The position numbers and the translations under genes are program-made. The notes under the pieces are model-generated. The model had not been told where the DNA came from, made no database searches, and saw only the letters and a program-made list of their open reading frames with translations. From contig NZ_JAGRPV010000001.1 in the NCBI RefSeq assembly GCF_030014955.1, positions 8,209,501 through 8,273,500 of the forward strand: a stretch of DNA of 64,000 nucleotides, given 5' to 3'. Of this stretch, positions 15,585-25,204 are shown in pieces. Each line of letters begins with the position of its first letter. Position 1 is the first letter of the stretch. This DNA comes from Cohnella hashimotonis (GTDB lineage: Bacteria; Bacillota; Bacilli; Paenibacillales; Paenibacillaceae).

Positions 15585-18500
15585 TTGAAGAAGGGTTTTC
15601 TGGTTTTTATCGTGTTGTGGCTGATTGTCGGTCATTTGCTTTTGCCGCCCAAGGCGAGCGCGGCGGGCGTGAAGTTTACCTCCATCTCGAGTCAGCAAGC
15701 CATTACATTGGCACTGGACGAAGACGGAGCGATTTGGGCCTGGGGTTATAATCAATACGGTCAGTTCGGCAACGGAACCTCATCGAGCGCTTACAGCGCT
15801 CCCGCGCGAGTTGATGTCACAGATGGCGACGGCGCGCCGGTTGCCTTCAAGCAGGTGCAGCCCGGCTACTTCAGCTCGATTGCGCTGGATACCGATGGGG
15901 GGATCTGGATGGCTGGCGAAGACAGGTTTGGCTCGCTCGGCAACGGTGCGGCACTTGACTCCTACAGCTGGGAGAAGCTTGTCGTCTCGGATGGGGGCGG
16001 GACGGTGACGTTCGCCCAGGTCGCGGCTATGTGGAGTGTAACCTACGCACTGGACGACACGGGACGGCTATGGGGATGGGGCCAAGAGTTCGGGGGGCAA
16101 ACCAATCAAGTGCCGGCATTGGTTCCGATCATGGATGGCGGCAGCCCTGTCGCATTAAAGTCGATCTCCGGCAATAGTTCCCATCTCATCGGCATCGACT
16201 CGAACAATCATCTATGGCAAATTCAAATGGCCGGTCTTAATGTTGAAGCGTTCATGCTGGTTGACGGCGGTGTCGCGCCTCAGTTCAAAGCGATCTCCGC
16301 CGGGGCCGGTTATGGAGACGGAGGACATCTTGCACTCGCACTCGAGGACGACGGGGACATTTGGATCTATGGCACCAACAATTACGGACAACTGGGCGAT
16401 GGCGGAGTCGGTCCGACTGCATGGGAGCCGAAGAAGCTGACGATCATGGACGGCGGCAGCCCGGTCAAGTTCGCTCAAGTTTCCGGCGGCAATCATCATG
16501 TGTTGGCCCTGGATACGAACGGCAACGTTTGGGTGTGGGGGAAAAACAACTTCGGGCAGTTGGGAGACGGTACGAAGATAAGCAAGAAGCCCCCTCATAA
16601 AATTACAATTATGGACGATGGGACGCCGGTCCAATTGGCGTCGGTCACTGCAGGCTACGAGCAATCTTACGCGATCGATGCGGACGGTCGAATATGGAGC
16701 TGGGGAGAGGGACGGACCGTCGCGACGAAGCTGGCGTTCTCGTCGGAAGTTGCCTTGTCCGCCTCGAAGTCTTCCTCCACCTACCTTGAGGAGATCACGC
16801 TGACTGCTGCGGTCGCAGGCGCCATGGATACGCCGACCGGGTCGGTCGAGTTCAGAGAAGGCGCGATCGTGCTGGCCACTGTGCCGCTGGCTGGCGGGAT
16901 TGCGGAGCTCGATATCTCGACGCTGTCCGCCGGGCCTCATTCGATCGAGGCTTATTACGCAGGAGAAGAGAATTATGCGGAGAGCGTGTCCACGGCGCTC
17001 GTGCATACGGTCGTTATGCCGGCTGCGCCGGTTATCACGCTGACGCCTTCCTCGACGAGCGATACGTTCGGTCCGGTGACCGTGTCCGCCAGCGTGCAGA
17101 TCAACGGCGCCGGCAACGGGTTGAGCATGCTGAAGTGGCTTGCCGGGAACCGTGCCGCCTCGGACTTTGCGAGCGCAGGCACGGATATTACCGTTGCGCA
17201 AAGCTTGAATGCCGCAAGCAACGGCACCTATACGGTCTACGCCACAGACGCTGCGGGCAACGAGGCAGTGAAAACGATCAGTATCTCCAATATTTTGGCG
17301 GCTGGCGATCCGGCCGCGCTTGTGGCGGCGATCGCGGATGCGCAGCAGGCGCTGAGCGATCATCCGGCGGGCACGAATGTCGGGCAGGCACCGGCCGGTG
17401 CGCGGAGTACGCTGAGCGCCGCGATCGGCGTCGCGCAGGCGGTTGCGGCTGATGCCGCGAATCGGACGCAGGCGCAGCTGGACGCGGCGCAGGCGACGCT
17501 GGAGAGCGCCGTCGACGCGTTTGAAGGTACCGTGATCGGCGCAGGCGATCCGGCTGCGCTGGTGGCGGCGATCGTGGATGCGCAGCAGGCGCTGAGCGAT
17601 CACCCGGCGGGCACGAATGTCGGGCAGGCGCCGGCTGGCGCGCGGAGTACGCTAAGCGCCGCGATTGGAGTGGCGCAGGCGGTCGCGGCTGACGCCGCGA
17701 ATCGGACGCAGGCGCAGCTGGACGCGGCGCAGGCGACGCTGGAGACGGCGATCACGACGTTCAGCGGCGCTGTGATTGGTGCAGGCGATCCGGCCGCGCT
17801 GGAGGCAGCGATTGCGGATGCGCAGCAGGCGCTGGACGATCATCCGGCGGGCACGGATGTCGGGCAGGCGCCGGCTGGCGCGCGGAGTACGCTAAGCGCG
17901 GCGATTGGAGCGGCGCAGGCGGTCGCGGATGACGCCGCGAACCGGACGCAGGCGCAGTTGAATGCGGCGCAGGCGACGCTGGAAGCGGCCGTTGCGACGT
18001 TCAACGGTGCGGTGCTCGGCGCGGGAGACGCGACCGCACTCAACGGGGCGATCGCGGACGCGCAGCAGGCGCTGGACGATCATCCGGCGGGCACCGATGT
18101 CGGCCAGGCGCCGGCTGGCGCGCGGAGTACGCTGAGCGCCGCGATCGGCGTCGCGCAGGCGGTCGCGGCTGACGCCGCGAATCGGACGCAGGCGCAGTTG
18201 GACGCGGCGCGGACGACGCTGGAAGCGGCTGTCACGACGTTCGAAGGCACCGTGATCGGCGCTGGAGACGCGACCGCGCTCAACGCGGCGATTGCGGACG
18301 CGCAGCAGGCGCTGGCCGATCATCCGGCAGGCACCGATGTCGGCCAGGCGCCGGCTGGCGCGCGGAGTACGCTGAGCGCCGCGATTGGAGCGGCGCAGGC
18401 GGTCGCGACTGACGCCGCGAATCGGACGCAGGCGAAGTTGGACGCGGCGCGGACGACGCTGGAGGCGGCGATCACGACGTTCAGCGGCACCGTTATTGGC

Positions 18501-21500
18501 GCGGGCGATCCGGCCGCGCTGGTGGCGGCGATCGCGGATGCGCAGCAGGCGCTGAGCGATCACCCGGCGGGCACGAATGTCGGGCAGGCGCCGGCTGGTG
18601 CGCGGAGTACGCTGAGTGCGGCGATCGGGGCGGCGCAGGCGGTCGCGAATGACGCATCGAACTACACGCAGGCGCAGCTGGATACGGCGCAGGCGACGCT
18701 GGAGACGGCGATCACGACGTTCAGCGGCGCTGTGATTGGTGCAGGCGATCCGGCCGCGCTGGAGGCAGCGATTGCGGATGCGCAGCAGGCGCTGGACGAT
18801 CATCCGGCGGGCACGGATGTCGGGCAGGCGCCGGCTGGCGCGCGGAGTACGCTAAGCGCGGCGATTGGAGCGGCGCAGGCGGTCGCGGATGACGCCGCGA
18901 ACCGGACGCAGGCGCAGTTGAATGCGGCGCAGGCGACGCTGGAAGCGGCCGTTGCGACGTTCAACGGTGCGGTGCTCGGCGCGGGAGACGCGACCGCACT
19001 CAACGGGGCGATCGCGGACGCGCAGCAGGCGCTGGACGATCATCCGGCGGGCACCGATGTCGGCCAGGCGCCGGCTGGCGCGCGGAGTACGCTGAGCGCC
19101 GCGATCGGCGTCGCGCAGGCGGTTGCGGCTGACGCCGCGAATCGGACGCAGGCGCAGTTGGACGCGGCGCGGACGACGCTGGAAGCGGCTGTCACGACGT
19201 TCGAAGGCACCGTGATCGGCGCGGGAGATGCGACCGCGCTCAATGCGGCGATCGCGGATGCGCAGCAGGCGCTGAGCGATCATCCGGCGGGCACGGATGT
19301 CGGGCAGGCGCCGACGAGCGCGCGCAATACGCTAAGCGCTGCAATCGCTGCTGCACAAGCAGTCGCGGACGATGCCGCGAACCGGACGCAGGCGCAGTTG
19401 GACGCTGCGCAGACGACGCTGGAAGCGGCCGTTGCGACGTTCAACGGTGCGGTGATCGGCGCGGGAGACGCGACCGCACTCAACGCGGCGATCGCGGACG
19501 CGCAGCAGGCGCTGAGTGATCATCCGGCGGGCACGGATGTCGGCCAAGCGCCGACGAACGCGCGCAATACGCTAAGCGCAGCGATCGACGACGCGCAGGC
19601 GGTCGCTGACGATGCCGCGAACTACACGCAGGCGCAGCTCGACGCAGCGCGGGCGACGCTGGAGGCAGCGATTGCGACATTCAGGGCGGTCGTCGTCGGC
19701 ATCGTGCTGACGCCGCCGAACGCAGGCTTGTATGGTACAGGTGACACGCTTGCTTTCACGCTGACCTATCGGGATGAAGTAATCGTAACCGGCAAGCCCC
19801 GTATCGCAGTCACGCTCGACGGCGGCTCGGAGCCCTTGGTCGTGTATGCTGCGTACACCGGCGATTCCGGCACCCCCGTTACCTCGCTGATGTTCGCTTA
19901 CGAAGTGCCGGACGGATTGGCGGATACGGACGGCATCGGGCTCGCTTCATCCGTCGACTTGTCGGAAGGCGCTGCTATCGAGCCGGCATCGAGCGTCGGG
20001 ACGGCTTTGCTGGGGTACGCCCTACCCGATACGAGCGCGGTGCGCGTCGTATCGATCCCGCCTGCGCTTGCACTGAGCGCAGACTCGACTCCCGGCTCCA
20101 CGGCTGACGTCACCGTGGCCGCCGCCGTCTACGGCGAGGCATCGGCGGGCAATGCGCTTGCCGAGCTGCGATGGCTCGCCGGCAGCAAAGCGGCGGCCGA
20201 CTTCTCCGGCGGAGACGCGGGCGCGGATATTCTGTCGTCGCGCGCATTCACGGTCGGCGCGAACGGTATCTATACCGTCTATGCCCGCGATGCAGCGGGC
20301 AATGAAGCGGTGCAGGCTGTCACCGTGAGCGCGATCGTTGCACCATCCGGCCCGGAGCCTGACCCATTCGAGCCGGAAGACCCGCTGCGCAAGTACATCG
20401 TCCGATGGACAGCTGACAAGGCCACCCGCGATACGAAGTGGAAGCAGGAAGAGCTCGCTGCCGGGGCGATTGTGCTGGACGGCCGGGCATTATTCGCAAA
20501 TTCGGCGAACGCCTGGACGCTGACCTTGCCTCGGGCTACCGTCAGCCTGCTCGATCCGGGCGGCGTTCTGCAGGTCCGTACGGGCCTTGCGGATTATGAG
20601 CTGCCTGTAGCGATGCTGTCCGATCTGTCCGATCGTCCGTTCGATGAGCTTCGCGTAAGGCTGTCTCATCCGAGCGATGCCGAACAGAGCGGGTTGGAAC
20701 ACGCTGCGGCACAGCTGGGCGCAGCCTTGTACGGACAGCCGCTCAAGCTGGAGGTGATCCTCGTTGCGGGCGGAGTCGAGCGGCCGCTGTCCCCGTACGG
20801 TTATTACATCACGGTTACGGTCCAGCGGCCGGCACCGGCGGTTCAAGGCACGCTGTCGGGCGTACTTTACGTAGAGGGTCAGCAGACGCTTGCGCCCGTA
20901 CCCGCTAAATCAGTGGATACAGCCGTCCAATGGAAGACGCAAACGGGCGGTATCTACGCCTTGATGACCTACGACAAGCAGTTTGCCGACGTTCAGGGTT
21001 CGTGGGCGGAGGAAGCCGTTCGTACGCTGGCTTCCATGCTCGTCATCAACGGCATCGACGACGACAATTTCGCGCCTCGCGCCGCCGTCACTCGCGCGGA
21101 GCTGACGGCCATGATCGTGCGTGCGCTCGGCTTGCAAGGCACAGCCGGGACACATCCGGCCTTCAGCGACGTGGACGGCAGCAGCTGGTATGCAGGCGCC
21201 GTGACGGCCGCCGTGCAGGCGGGCATCGTGCAAGGCGATGCCAACGGACGATTCCGCCCGGATGCGCCCATCAGCCGACAGGAAGCCGCGGTCATGCTCA
21301 TGCGCGCGATGACGACGGCGGGTCATTCTCCGGCGGCAGGCTCGCCAACGGCGCTCGCCGGCTTCGCGGATGCAGGCCAGGTCTCGGCATGGGCCCGGGA
21401 AGCGATGACGGCTGCCGTCCATAGCGGCTTGATTCAGGGAGATCCGTCGGGACACCTTCGCCCGCAGCAGCAGATTACGCGCGCGGAGACCGCGGCGATG

Positions 21501-21542
21501 CTCCTGCGTACGCTGCGCGCCGTCGGCTTCGTCGACGCCTGA
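15585..21542 (+). CDS. giant SLH surface protein with RCC1, Ig-like and FIVAR-like repeats
   Basis: Secreted protein of 1985 residues. The TTG at 15585 opens a signal peptide (KKGFLVFIVLWLIVGHLLL, cut near ASAAG) and has AAAGGA about ten bases upstream. Order: RCC1-type beta-propeller repeats about 30-385 (IWAWGYNQYGQFGNGT, VWVWGKNNFGQLGDGT); Ig-like (Big_3_5 type) about 388-475; Ig-like about 476-571; ten 80-residue repeats 573-1372 of FIVAR type, all helix-forming; a beta-rich domain about 1373-1480; an Ig-like domain about 1480-1585 very similar to the one at 476-571; an unassigned beta-rich region to about 1790; and three SLH domains to the end (FADVQGSWAEEAVRTLASML). The SLH part anchors it to the cell wall, the FIVAR rod projects the propeller outward. 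An adhesin or polymer-binding role is likely; no enzymatic motif is seen. Confidence 0.9.
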   Translation: MKKGFLVFIVLWLIVGHLLLPPKASAAGVKFTSISSQQAITLALDEDGAIWAWGYNQYGQFGNGTSSSAYSAPARVDVTDGDGAPVAFKQVQPGYFSSIALDTDGGIWMAGEDRFGSLGNGAALDSYSWEKLVVSDGGGTVTFAQVAAMWSVTYALDDTGRLWGWGQEFGGQTNQVPALVPIMDGGSPVALKSISGNSSHLIGIDSNNHLWQIQMAGLNVEAFMLVDGGVAPQFKAISAGAGYGDGGHLALALEDDGDIWIYGTNNYGQLGDGGVGPTAWEPKKLTIMDGGSPVKFAQVSGGNHHVLALDTNGNVWVWGKNNFGQLGDGTKISKKPPHKITIMDDGTPVQLASVTAGYEQSYAIDADGRIWSWGEGRTVATKLAFSSEVALSASKSSSTYLEEITLTAAVAGAMDTPTGSVEFREGAIVLATVPLAGGIAELDISTLSAGPHSIEAYYAGEENYAESVSTALVHTVVMPAAPVITLTPSSTSDTFGPVTVSASVQINGAGNGLSMLKWLAGNRAASDFASAGTDITVAQSLNAASNGTYTVYATDAAGNEAVKTISISNILAAGDPAALVAAIADAQQALSDHPAGTNVGQAPAGARSTLSAAIGVAQAVAADAANRTQAQLDAAQATLESAVDAFEGTVIGAGDPAALVAAIVDAQQALSDHPAGTNVGQAPAGARSTLSAAIGVAQAVAADAANRTQAQLDAAQATLETAITTFSGAVIGAGDPAALEAAIADAQQALDDHPAGTDVGQAPAGARSTLSAAIGAAQAVADDAANRTQAQLNAAQATLEAAVATFNGAVLGAGDATALNGAIADAQQALDDHPAGTDVGQAPAGARSTLSAAIGVAQAVAADAANRTQAQLDAARTTLEAAVTTFEGTVIGAGDATALNAAIADAQQALADHPAGTDVGQAPAGARSTLSAAIGAAQAVATDAANRTQAKLDAARTTLEAAITTFSGTVIGAGDPAALVAAIADAQQALSDHPAGTNVGQAPAGARSTLSAAIGAAQAVANDASNYTQAQLDTAQATLETAITTFSGAVIGAGDPAALEAAIADAQQALDDHPAGTDVGQAPAGARSTLSAAIGAAQAVADDAANRTQAQLNAAQATLEAAVATFNGAVLGAGDATALNGAIADAQQALDDHPAGTDVGQAPAGARSTLSAAIGVAQAVAADAANRTQAQLDAARTTLEAAVTTFEGTVIGAGDATALNAAIADAQQALSDHPAGTDVGQAPTSARNTLSAAIAAAQAVADDAANRTQAQLDAAQTTLEAAVATFNGAVIGAGDATALNAAIADAQQALSDHPAGTDVGQAPTNARNTLSAAIDDAQAVADDAANYTQAQLDAARATLEAAIATFRAVVVGIVLTPPNAGLYGTGDTLAFTLTYRDEVIVTGKPRIAVTLDGGSEPLVVYAAYTGDSGTPVTSLMFAYEVPDGLADTDGIGLASSVDLSEGAAIEPASSVGTALLGYALPDTSAVRVVSIPPALALSADSTPGSTADVTVAAAVYGEASAGNALAELRWLAGSKAAADFSGGDAGADILSSRAFTVGANGIYTVYARDAAGNEAVQAVTVSAIVAPSGPEPDPFEPEDPLRKYIVRWTADKATRDTKWKQEELAAGAIVLDGRALFANSANAWTLTLPRATVSLLDPGGVLQVRTGLADYELPVAMLSDLSDRPFDELRVRLSHPSDAEQSGLEHAAAQLGAALYGQPLKLEVILVAGGVERPLSPYGYYITVTVQRPAPAVQGTLSGVLYVEGQQTLAPVPAKSVDTAVQWKTQTGGIYALMTYDKQFADVQGSWAEEAVRTLASMLVINGIDDDNFAPRAAVTRAELTAMIVRALGLQGTAGTHPAFSDVDGSSWYAGAVTAAVQAGIVQGDANGRFRPDAPISRQEAAVMLMRAMTTAGHSPAAGSPTALAGFADAGQVSAWAREAMTAAVHSGLIQGDPSGHLRPQQQITRAETAAMLLRTLRAVGFVDA
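17301..19700 (+). repeat. ten tandem 240-bp repeats (80-residue FIVAR-like units)
   Basis: Units start at 17301 and every 240 bases after it; each encodes AGDPAALVAAIADAQQAL-like sequence, a DHPAGT(D/N)VGQAP turn, and a second and third helix ending in G(A/T)V(I/L)G. Units 3-4 (17781-18260) and 7-8 (18741-19220) are the same at DNA level except for one base (18164 against 19124), while neighbouring units differ at many positions, which points to recent duplication or gene conversion inside the array. Confidence 0.95.
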
Positions 21543-21596
21543 GCGTCGGACCGTTCGAACGCGGACCAAAGAATCTCAATTCCATAGCAATCCTAT

Positions 21597-21626
21597 CGAG
21601 AGGGGCCGGCGGCCCCTCTTTTTTCT
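21597..21626 (+). terminator. terminator after the giant SLH gene
   Basis: AGAGGGGCC pairs with GGCCCCTCT around a GGC loop, followed by TTTTTTC. Located 55 bases after the stop codon. Confidence 0.9.
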
Positions 21627-21783
21627 AGCCGCCTTTCCCGTCCGGATCAATGCCGACGGACGGCGCGTGAGACACCGGCCTTCGGGTCCGGTCGATGCCG
21701 AACATCTAGTAACCGCTCTCATTTCGTTGTAAAATGGGACAACCCTCGCAAGGAACGGATGCGAACGGAAAGGGAGCGCGCGC

Positions 21784-23532
21784 ATGAGAAAGTTCCGGCT
21801 GAACCGCAAATACATCCCGTTTACCTATAAAACGATGCTGCCGTACCTGGCGCTGGTGCTGCTGACGGATATTCTGGTGGGCTACATCTCGTACACTATG
21901 CTCGTCGAGTCCCGGACCGAGATGGCGGAGACGAACATCCGCACCGCGATGCGGCAGACGAGCAACAATATCGAATACCAGATGGACGAGATCACGCGCA
22001 TGACGAACTCGCTGTTTCTCAATACGACGTTCCAGAACGCGCTGCAATTCAAGGGTGATACCCGGGAGAACATGCTGAAAATGAAGGACGATATCGTGCC
22101 GTACATGAAGGCGCCGCTCCAGCTGTACGGCAACAAGCTGCGGCTCGTCCTGTACGCGGTCAACGAGACGATGCTCGAGATCGCCGGCGACGACATGTCG
22201 CAGCCGATCGGCCGCAGCGATTATTATGTGCTGTCGGCACAGGGCGTCGCGCAGGCGGAGTGGTTCAAGTCCGTCTCCCCGCCGAGCAGGGACAAGCTGT
22301 GGCTGCAGATCGACACCGATCGCGAGCTCGGGAACCTCTCCTATTTTCGCAAGCTGTTCGCGGCAAATGGCGCGCAGTCGCTCATCGGCTACATTCGCGT
22401 GACGGCGAGGTTCGACGAGCTGCTCGGCAACTTCGATACGTTTCCGATCGAGCAGGGCATCGCCCTCCGGCTGAAGGATAAGGCGACGGGCACGAGTCTG
22501 TACGAGCGCGGGACCGTGGCGTCGAACGCCGACGCGAGCGCCTATCTCGTCGTCAGCGAAGACATCCCCGACTCCGGCTATGCGATCGAGACCTGGGTGC
22601 CTCACCGCTACCTGAACAAAGACGCGAGCAAGATGCGAAGAGTGATCGGCGCCGTCTGCGCGATCAGCTTCGCGGTGATGGCGCTTATCGGCTTTCTGGT
22701 CGCCAGGCTGTCGGGCAAAAAAATGAAGCGGATCGTCTCGCTCGTGCGGTCGTTCCAGGAGGGCAACTTCTACAAACGGATCGGCTTCGCCGGCAACGAC
22801 GAGTTCGTGTATATCGCCGACGCCTTCAATCAGATGGCCCAGAGCATCCAGGAGCTGATCCGGGACGTCTACGAGCAGGGCATGCAGAAAAAGCAGGCGG
22901 AGCTCGACGTGCTTCAGGCGCAGATCAGCCCGCATTTCCTGTACAACACGCTCTCGACGATCGGCAGCCTAGCGAATATGGGCGAAGCCGACAAGGTAAC
23001 AAAGATGGTGCAGGAGCTTTCCAAATTTTACAGGCTGACGTTGAACGAAGGGCAAGTCTATATTTCTCTTGAAGCGGAAGTGGAACAGGTCAAGGCGTAT
23101 CTGGACATCCAGCGGGTCAAGTATGCGAACGCCTTTCAGGTGTACTTCGACATCGACCCCGGCATCTTGCACGTGCGCATCATCAAGCTGGTATTGCAGC
23201 CTTTCGTGGAAAATATATTCAAGCACGCCTGGTTCGGGGAATCGATCGCGATCCGGATCACGGGCAGGCGGCTCGGCGGCGACCGGATCGAGCTGAAGGT
23301 CATCGACAACGGCATCGGCATGCGGCCGGATACGCTCAAAAGGATGCGTTCGAGCGAACCGAGCGCAGGCGGCTACGGCCTGAAAAACGTGGAGGAGCGA
23401 ATCAAAATGAGGTACGGCAGCGACTTCGGCATCCAGATCGGCAGCTACTACGGCGCGGGGACGACGGTCGAGCTTATTTTGCCGATGGAAAACGCGGAGA
23501 TTCGGGAAGACAAGGAGCGCGGCGATCAATGA
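21784..23532 (+). CDS. YesM-type sensor histidine kinase (second module)
   Basis: Membrane kinase of 582 residues. TM1 about 19-38, extracellular sensor about 40-283, TM2 about 286-308, HAMP about 309-360, His_kinase box with His384 (QISPHFLYNTLSTI), ATPase domain with PFVENIFKHAW and DNGIGM, GGYGLKNVEERI. AAAGGGAG lies eight bases before the ATG. It overlaps the following regulator gene by four bases. The target operon is probably the permease-permease-binding protein set that begins 1.5 kb downstream, beyond the 51-bp repeat array. The N-box reads ENIFKHAW where most YesM proteins have an AI(L)HG ending, a modest deviation. Confidence 0.92.
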   Translation: MRKFRLNRKYIPFTYKTMLPYLALVLLTDILVGYISYTMLVESRTEMAETNIRTAMRQTSNNIEYQMDEITRMTNSLFLNTTFQNALQFKGDTRENMLKMKDDIVPYMKAPLQLYGNKLRLVLYAVNETMLEIAGDDMSQPIGRSDYYVLSAQGVAQAEWFKSVSPPSRDKLWLQIDTDRELGNLSYFRKLFAANGAQSLIGYIRVTARFDELLGNFDTFPIEQGIALRLKDKATGTSLYERGTVASNADASAYLVVSEDIPDSGYAIETWVPHRYLNKDASKMRRVIGAVCAISFAVMALIGFLVARLSGKKMKRIVSLVRSFQEGNFYKRIGFAGNDEFVYIADAFNQMAQSIQELIRDVYEQGMQKKQAELDVLQAQISPHFLYNTLSTIGSLANMGEADKVTKMVQELSKFYRLTLNEGQVYISLEAEVEQVKAYLDIQRVKYANAFQVYFDIDPGILHVRIIKLVLQPFVENIFKHAWFGESIAIRITGRRLGGDRIELKVIDNGIGMRPDTLKRMRSSEPSAGGYGLKNVEERIKMRYGSDFGIQIGSYYGAGTTVELILPMENAEIREDKERGDQ

Positions 23533-25112
23533 CGGACAACGATATCAACGTCCTGCTGGTGGACGACGAAGCGGTCGATCTCGAATGGCTGAGACGCAGG
23601 GTGGCGGGTCACGAGCAGTTGGCGGGCGCCAGCGTGCGTACGGCCTCGAGCGGATTCGCCGCGCTTAACTTGATGAAGCAGCAGCGGATCGACATCATCC
23701 TGTCCGACATCCGCATGCCGATCATGTCCGGCACCGAATTCGCGCGGCAGGCGAAGGAGATCAACCCGCAGGTATCCATCGTATTCATCAGCGGGCACGA
23801 GGACTTTGGTTATGCGAAGCAGGCGATTCAACTGAACGCCCACGGCTACCTGCTAAAGCCCGTCGAGGACGGCGAGCTGAATGCGACCTTGACGGAGCTG
23901 TGCGGCAAGATCGACCGGGAGCGCAAGCAGCATACATCGCTGACCGAGACGCTGTCGCTCGTCAACCAGGAGCTGCTGCTGCGCTGGTTTAACGAGTCTG
24001 CGCCGGGCGACGTCGAGGCGCATATCCGCAGCTTCCTGGCGCCGATGCTCCAGGGCGGCACCGCGGTCGCCATCGTCGAGATCGACGACATCGCGTGGAA
24101 GACGAGCAGCTCGACCGCCGAGGAACGTCGGGCATGGCTTGCTGGCGCGGCCGGGTTCATCCGCCGATTCGCGCAGGAACGCAACATGGGCCTTGTCATC
24201 GACGCCTACGACAGCCGCTTCGTCCTGCTGGCGGCCGTGCCCGAGCCGTCCTTCTCCGCGCTGCTCGAGGAGCTGATCCGGGCTTTTTACACCGAATTCG
24301 CCTTCTCCATGACGATCGGGACCGGGATGTACACGAGCGCGTTCGACCAGTTGCACGACTCCTACCGGCAGGCGCAGGCCGCGCTCAGCATCAAGTGGAT
24401 CGTCGGCAAAAACCGACTCATCAAGGACGCCTCGCAGTGGCGCCCGAAGGAGCGGATCGCGCCTAATCTCGAGGAGATCGTCGACCGGATGCTGAAGGCG
24501 ATGCTCGAGTACGACCTGACCGCGATCGACGATTGCCTGCTCCAGCTGTTCGACGGCGATCATCCGCTCTCGCAGAAGCACGAGATTTACGATCTCATCA
24601 TCCGCATCACGTCCAAGCTTCATGCGGATCTGCGGCAGCTCAACGAGCATCTGTACGAGATTTTGAATTGGGACGCCCATCAGCCGCTCATCCTGTTCCA
24701 GTTCGAGACGGTGCACGACATATTGTCCTGGCTCAGAAGGCGGTTTTTCGAGCTGTCCGAGCTGCTCTACCTGAAGCGGCAGCGGCAGAAGCGCAAGCTG
24801 ATCGACGACATCACGGCTTACGTGAAGGACAGGCTGGAGCAGAAGATTACGCTGAACGAAGTGGCCGCGCATTTCAACTTTACGCCGAATTACCTGGGTC
24901 AGCTGTTCAAGGCCGAGACCAACAGCCTGTTCAGCGACTTCCTGAACGACCTGCGCATGAAGCGGGTATGCGAGCTGCTCGAGGATCCGACCAAGAAGAT
25001 TTACGAGATCGCGGATCAGGTCGGCTACAAAAACATCATCTACTTCAACCGCCAGTTCAAGCAGCACATGGGCATGTCCCCCGGCGAATATCGCAAGAGG
25101 CACAATATTTGA
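23529..25112 (+). CDS. YesN-type response regulator with AraC DNA-binding domain (second module)
   Basis: Response regulator of 527 residues. Receiver 1-125 with Asp12/Asp13, phosphorylated Asp60 (IILSDIRMP) and GYLLKPVEDGE; long middle region; AraC double helix-turn-helix at about 425-525 (TLNEVAAHFNFTPNYLGQLF, IYEIADQVGYKNIIYFNRQF). The ATG at 23529 lies inside the end of the kinase gene (ATGA overlap), giving translational coupling. It should control the nearby sugar importer. Its gene ends in a terminator, so the importer genes are expressed from a separate promoter after the repeat array. Confidence 0.92.
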   Translation: MTDNDINVLLVDDEAVDLEWLRRRVAGHEQLAGASVRTASSGFAALNLMKQQRIDIILSDIRMPIMSGTEFARQAKEINPQVSIVFISGHEDFGYAKQAIQLNAHGYLLKPVEDGELNATLTELCGKIDRERKQHTSLTETLSLVNQELLLRWFNESAPGDVEAHIRSFLAPMLQGGTAVAIVEIDDIAWKTSSSTAEERRAWLAGAAGFIRRFAQERNMGLVIDAYDSRFVLLAAVPEPSFSALLEELIRAFYTEFAFSMTIGTGMYTSAFDQLHDSYRQAQAALSIKWIVGKNRLIKDASQWRPKERIAPNLEEIVDRMLKAMLEYDLTAIDDCLLQLFDGDHPLSQKHEIYDLIIRITSKLHADLRQLNEHLYEILNWDAHQPLILFQFETVHDILSWLRRRFFELSELLYLKRQRQKRKLIDDITAYVKDRLEQKITLNEVAAHFNFTPNYLGQLFKAETNSLFSDFLNDLRMKRVCELLEDPTKKIYEIADQVGYKNIIYFNRQFKQHMGMSPGEYRKRHNI

Positions 25113-25142
25113 ATCGCCGCCCTGACTCGACGCCCCCTTCAC

Positions 25143-25182
25143 GAGACTCCTGTTCCCTCGGGATCAGGGGCCTCCTTTTTTT
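25143..25182 (+). terminator. terminator after the second YesN-type regulator
   Basis: Imperfect hairpin built from CCTG-CCC against GGG-CAGG, closed outside by GAG/CTC, followed by TTTTTTT at 25176-25182. It ends just before the repeat array. Confidence 0.65.
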
Positions 25183-25204
25183 CTACGGCAGCATATCGCT
25201 GCGG

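Noticed and set aside
16212..17603. 463-residue minus-strand open frame over the RCC1/FIVAR region
   Set aside because: Arg-rich shadow of the giant SLH gene; repeats and codon bias of the plus strand explain it.
17892..18803. 303-residue minus-strand open frame over the FIVAR repeats
   Set aside because: Mirror of the repeats, reappearing in each unit; no start signal.
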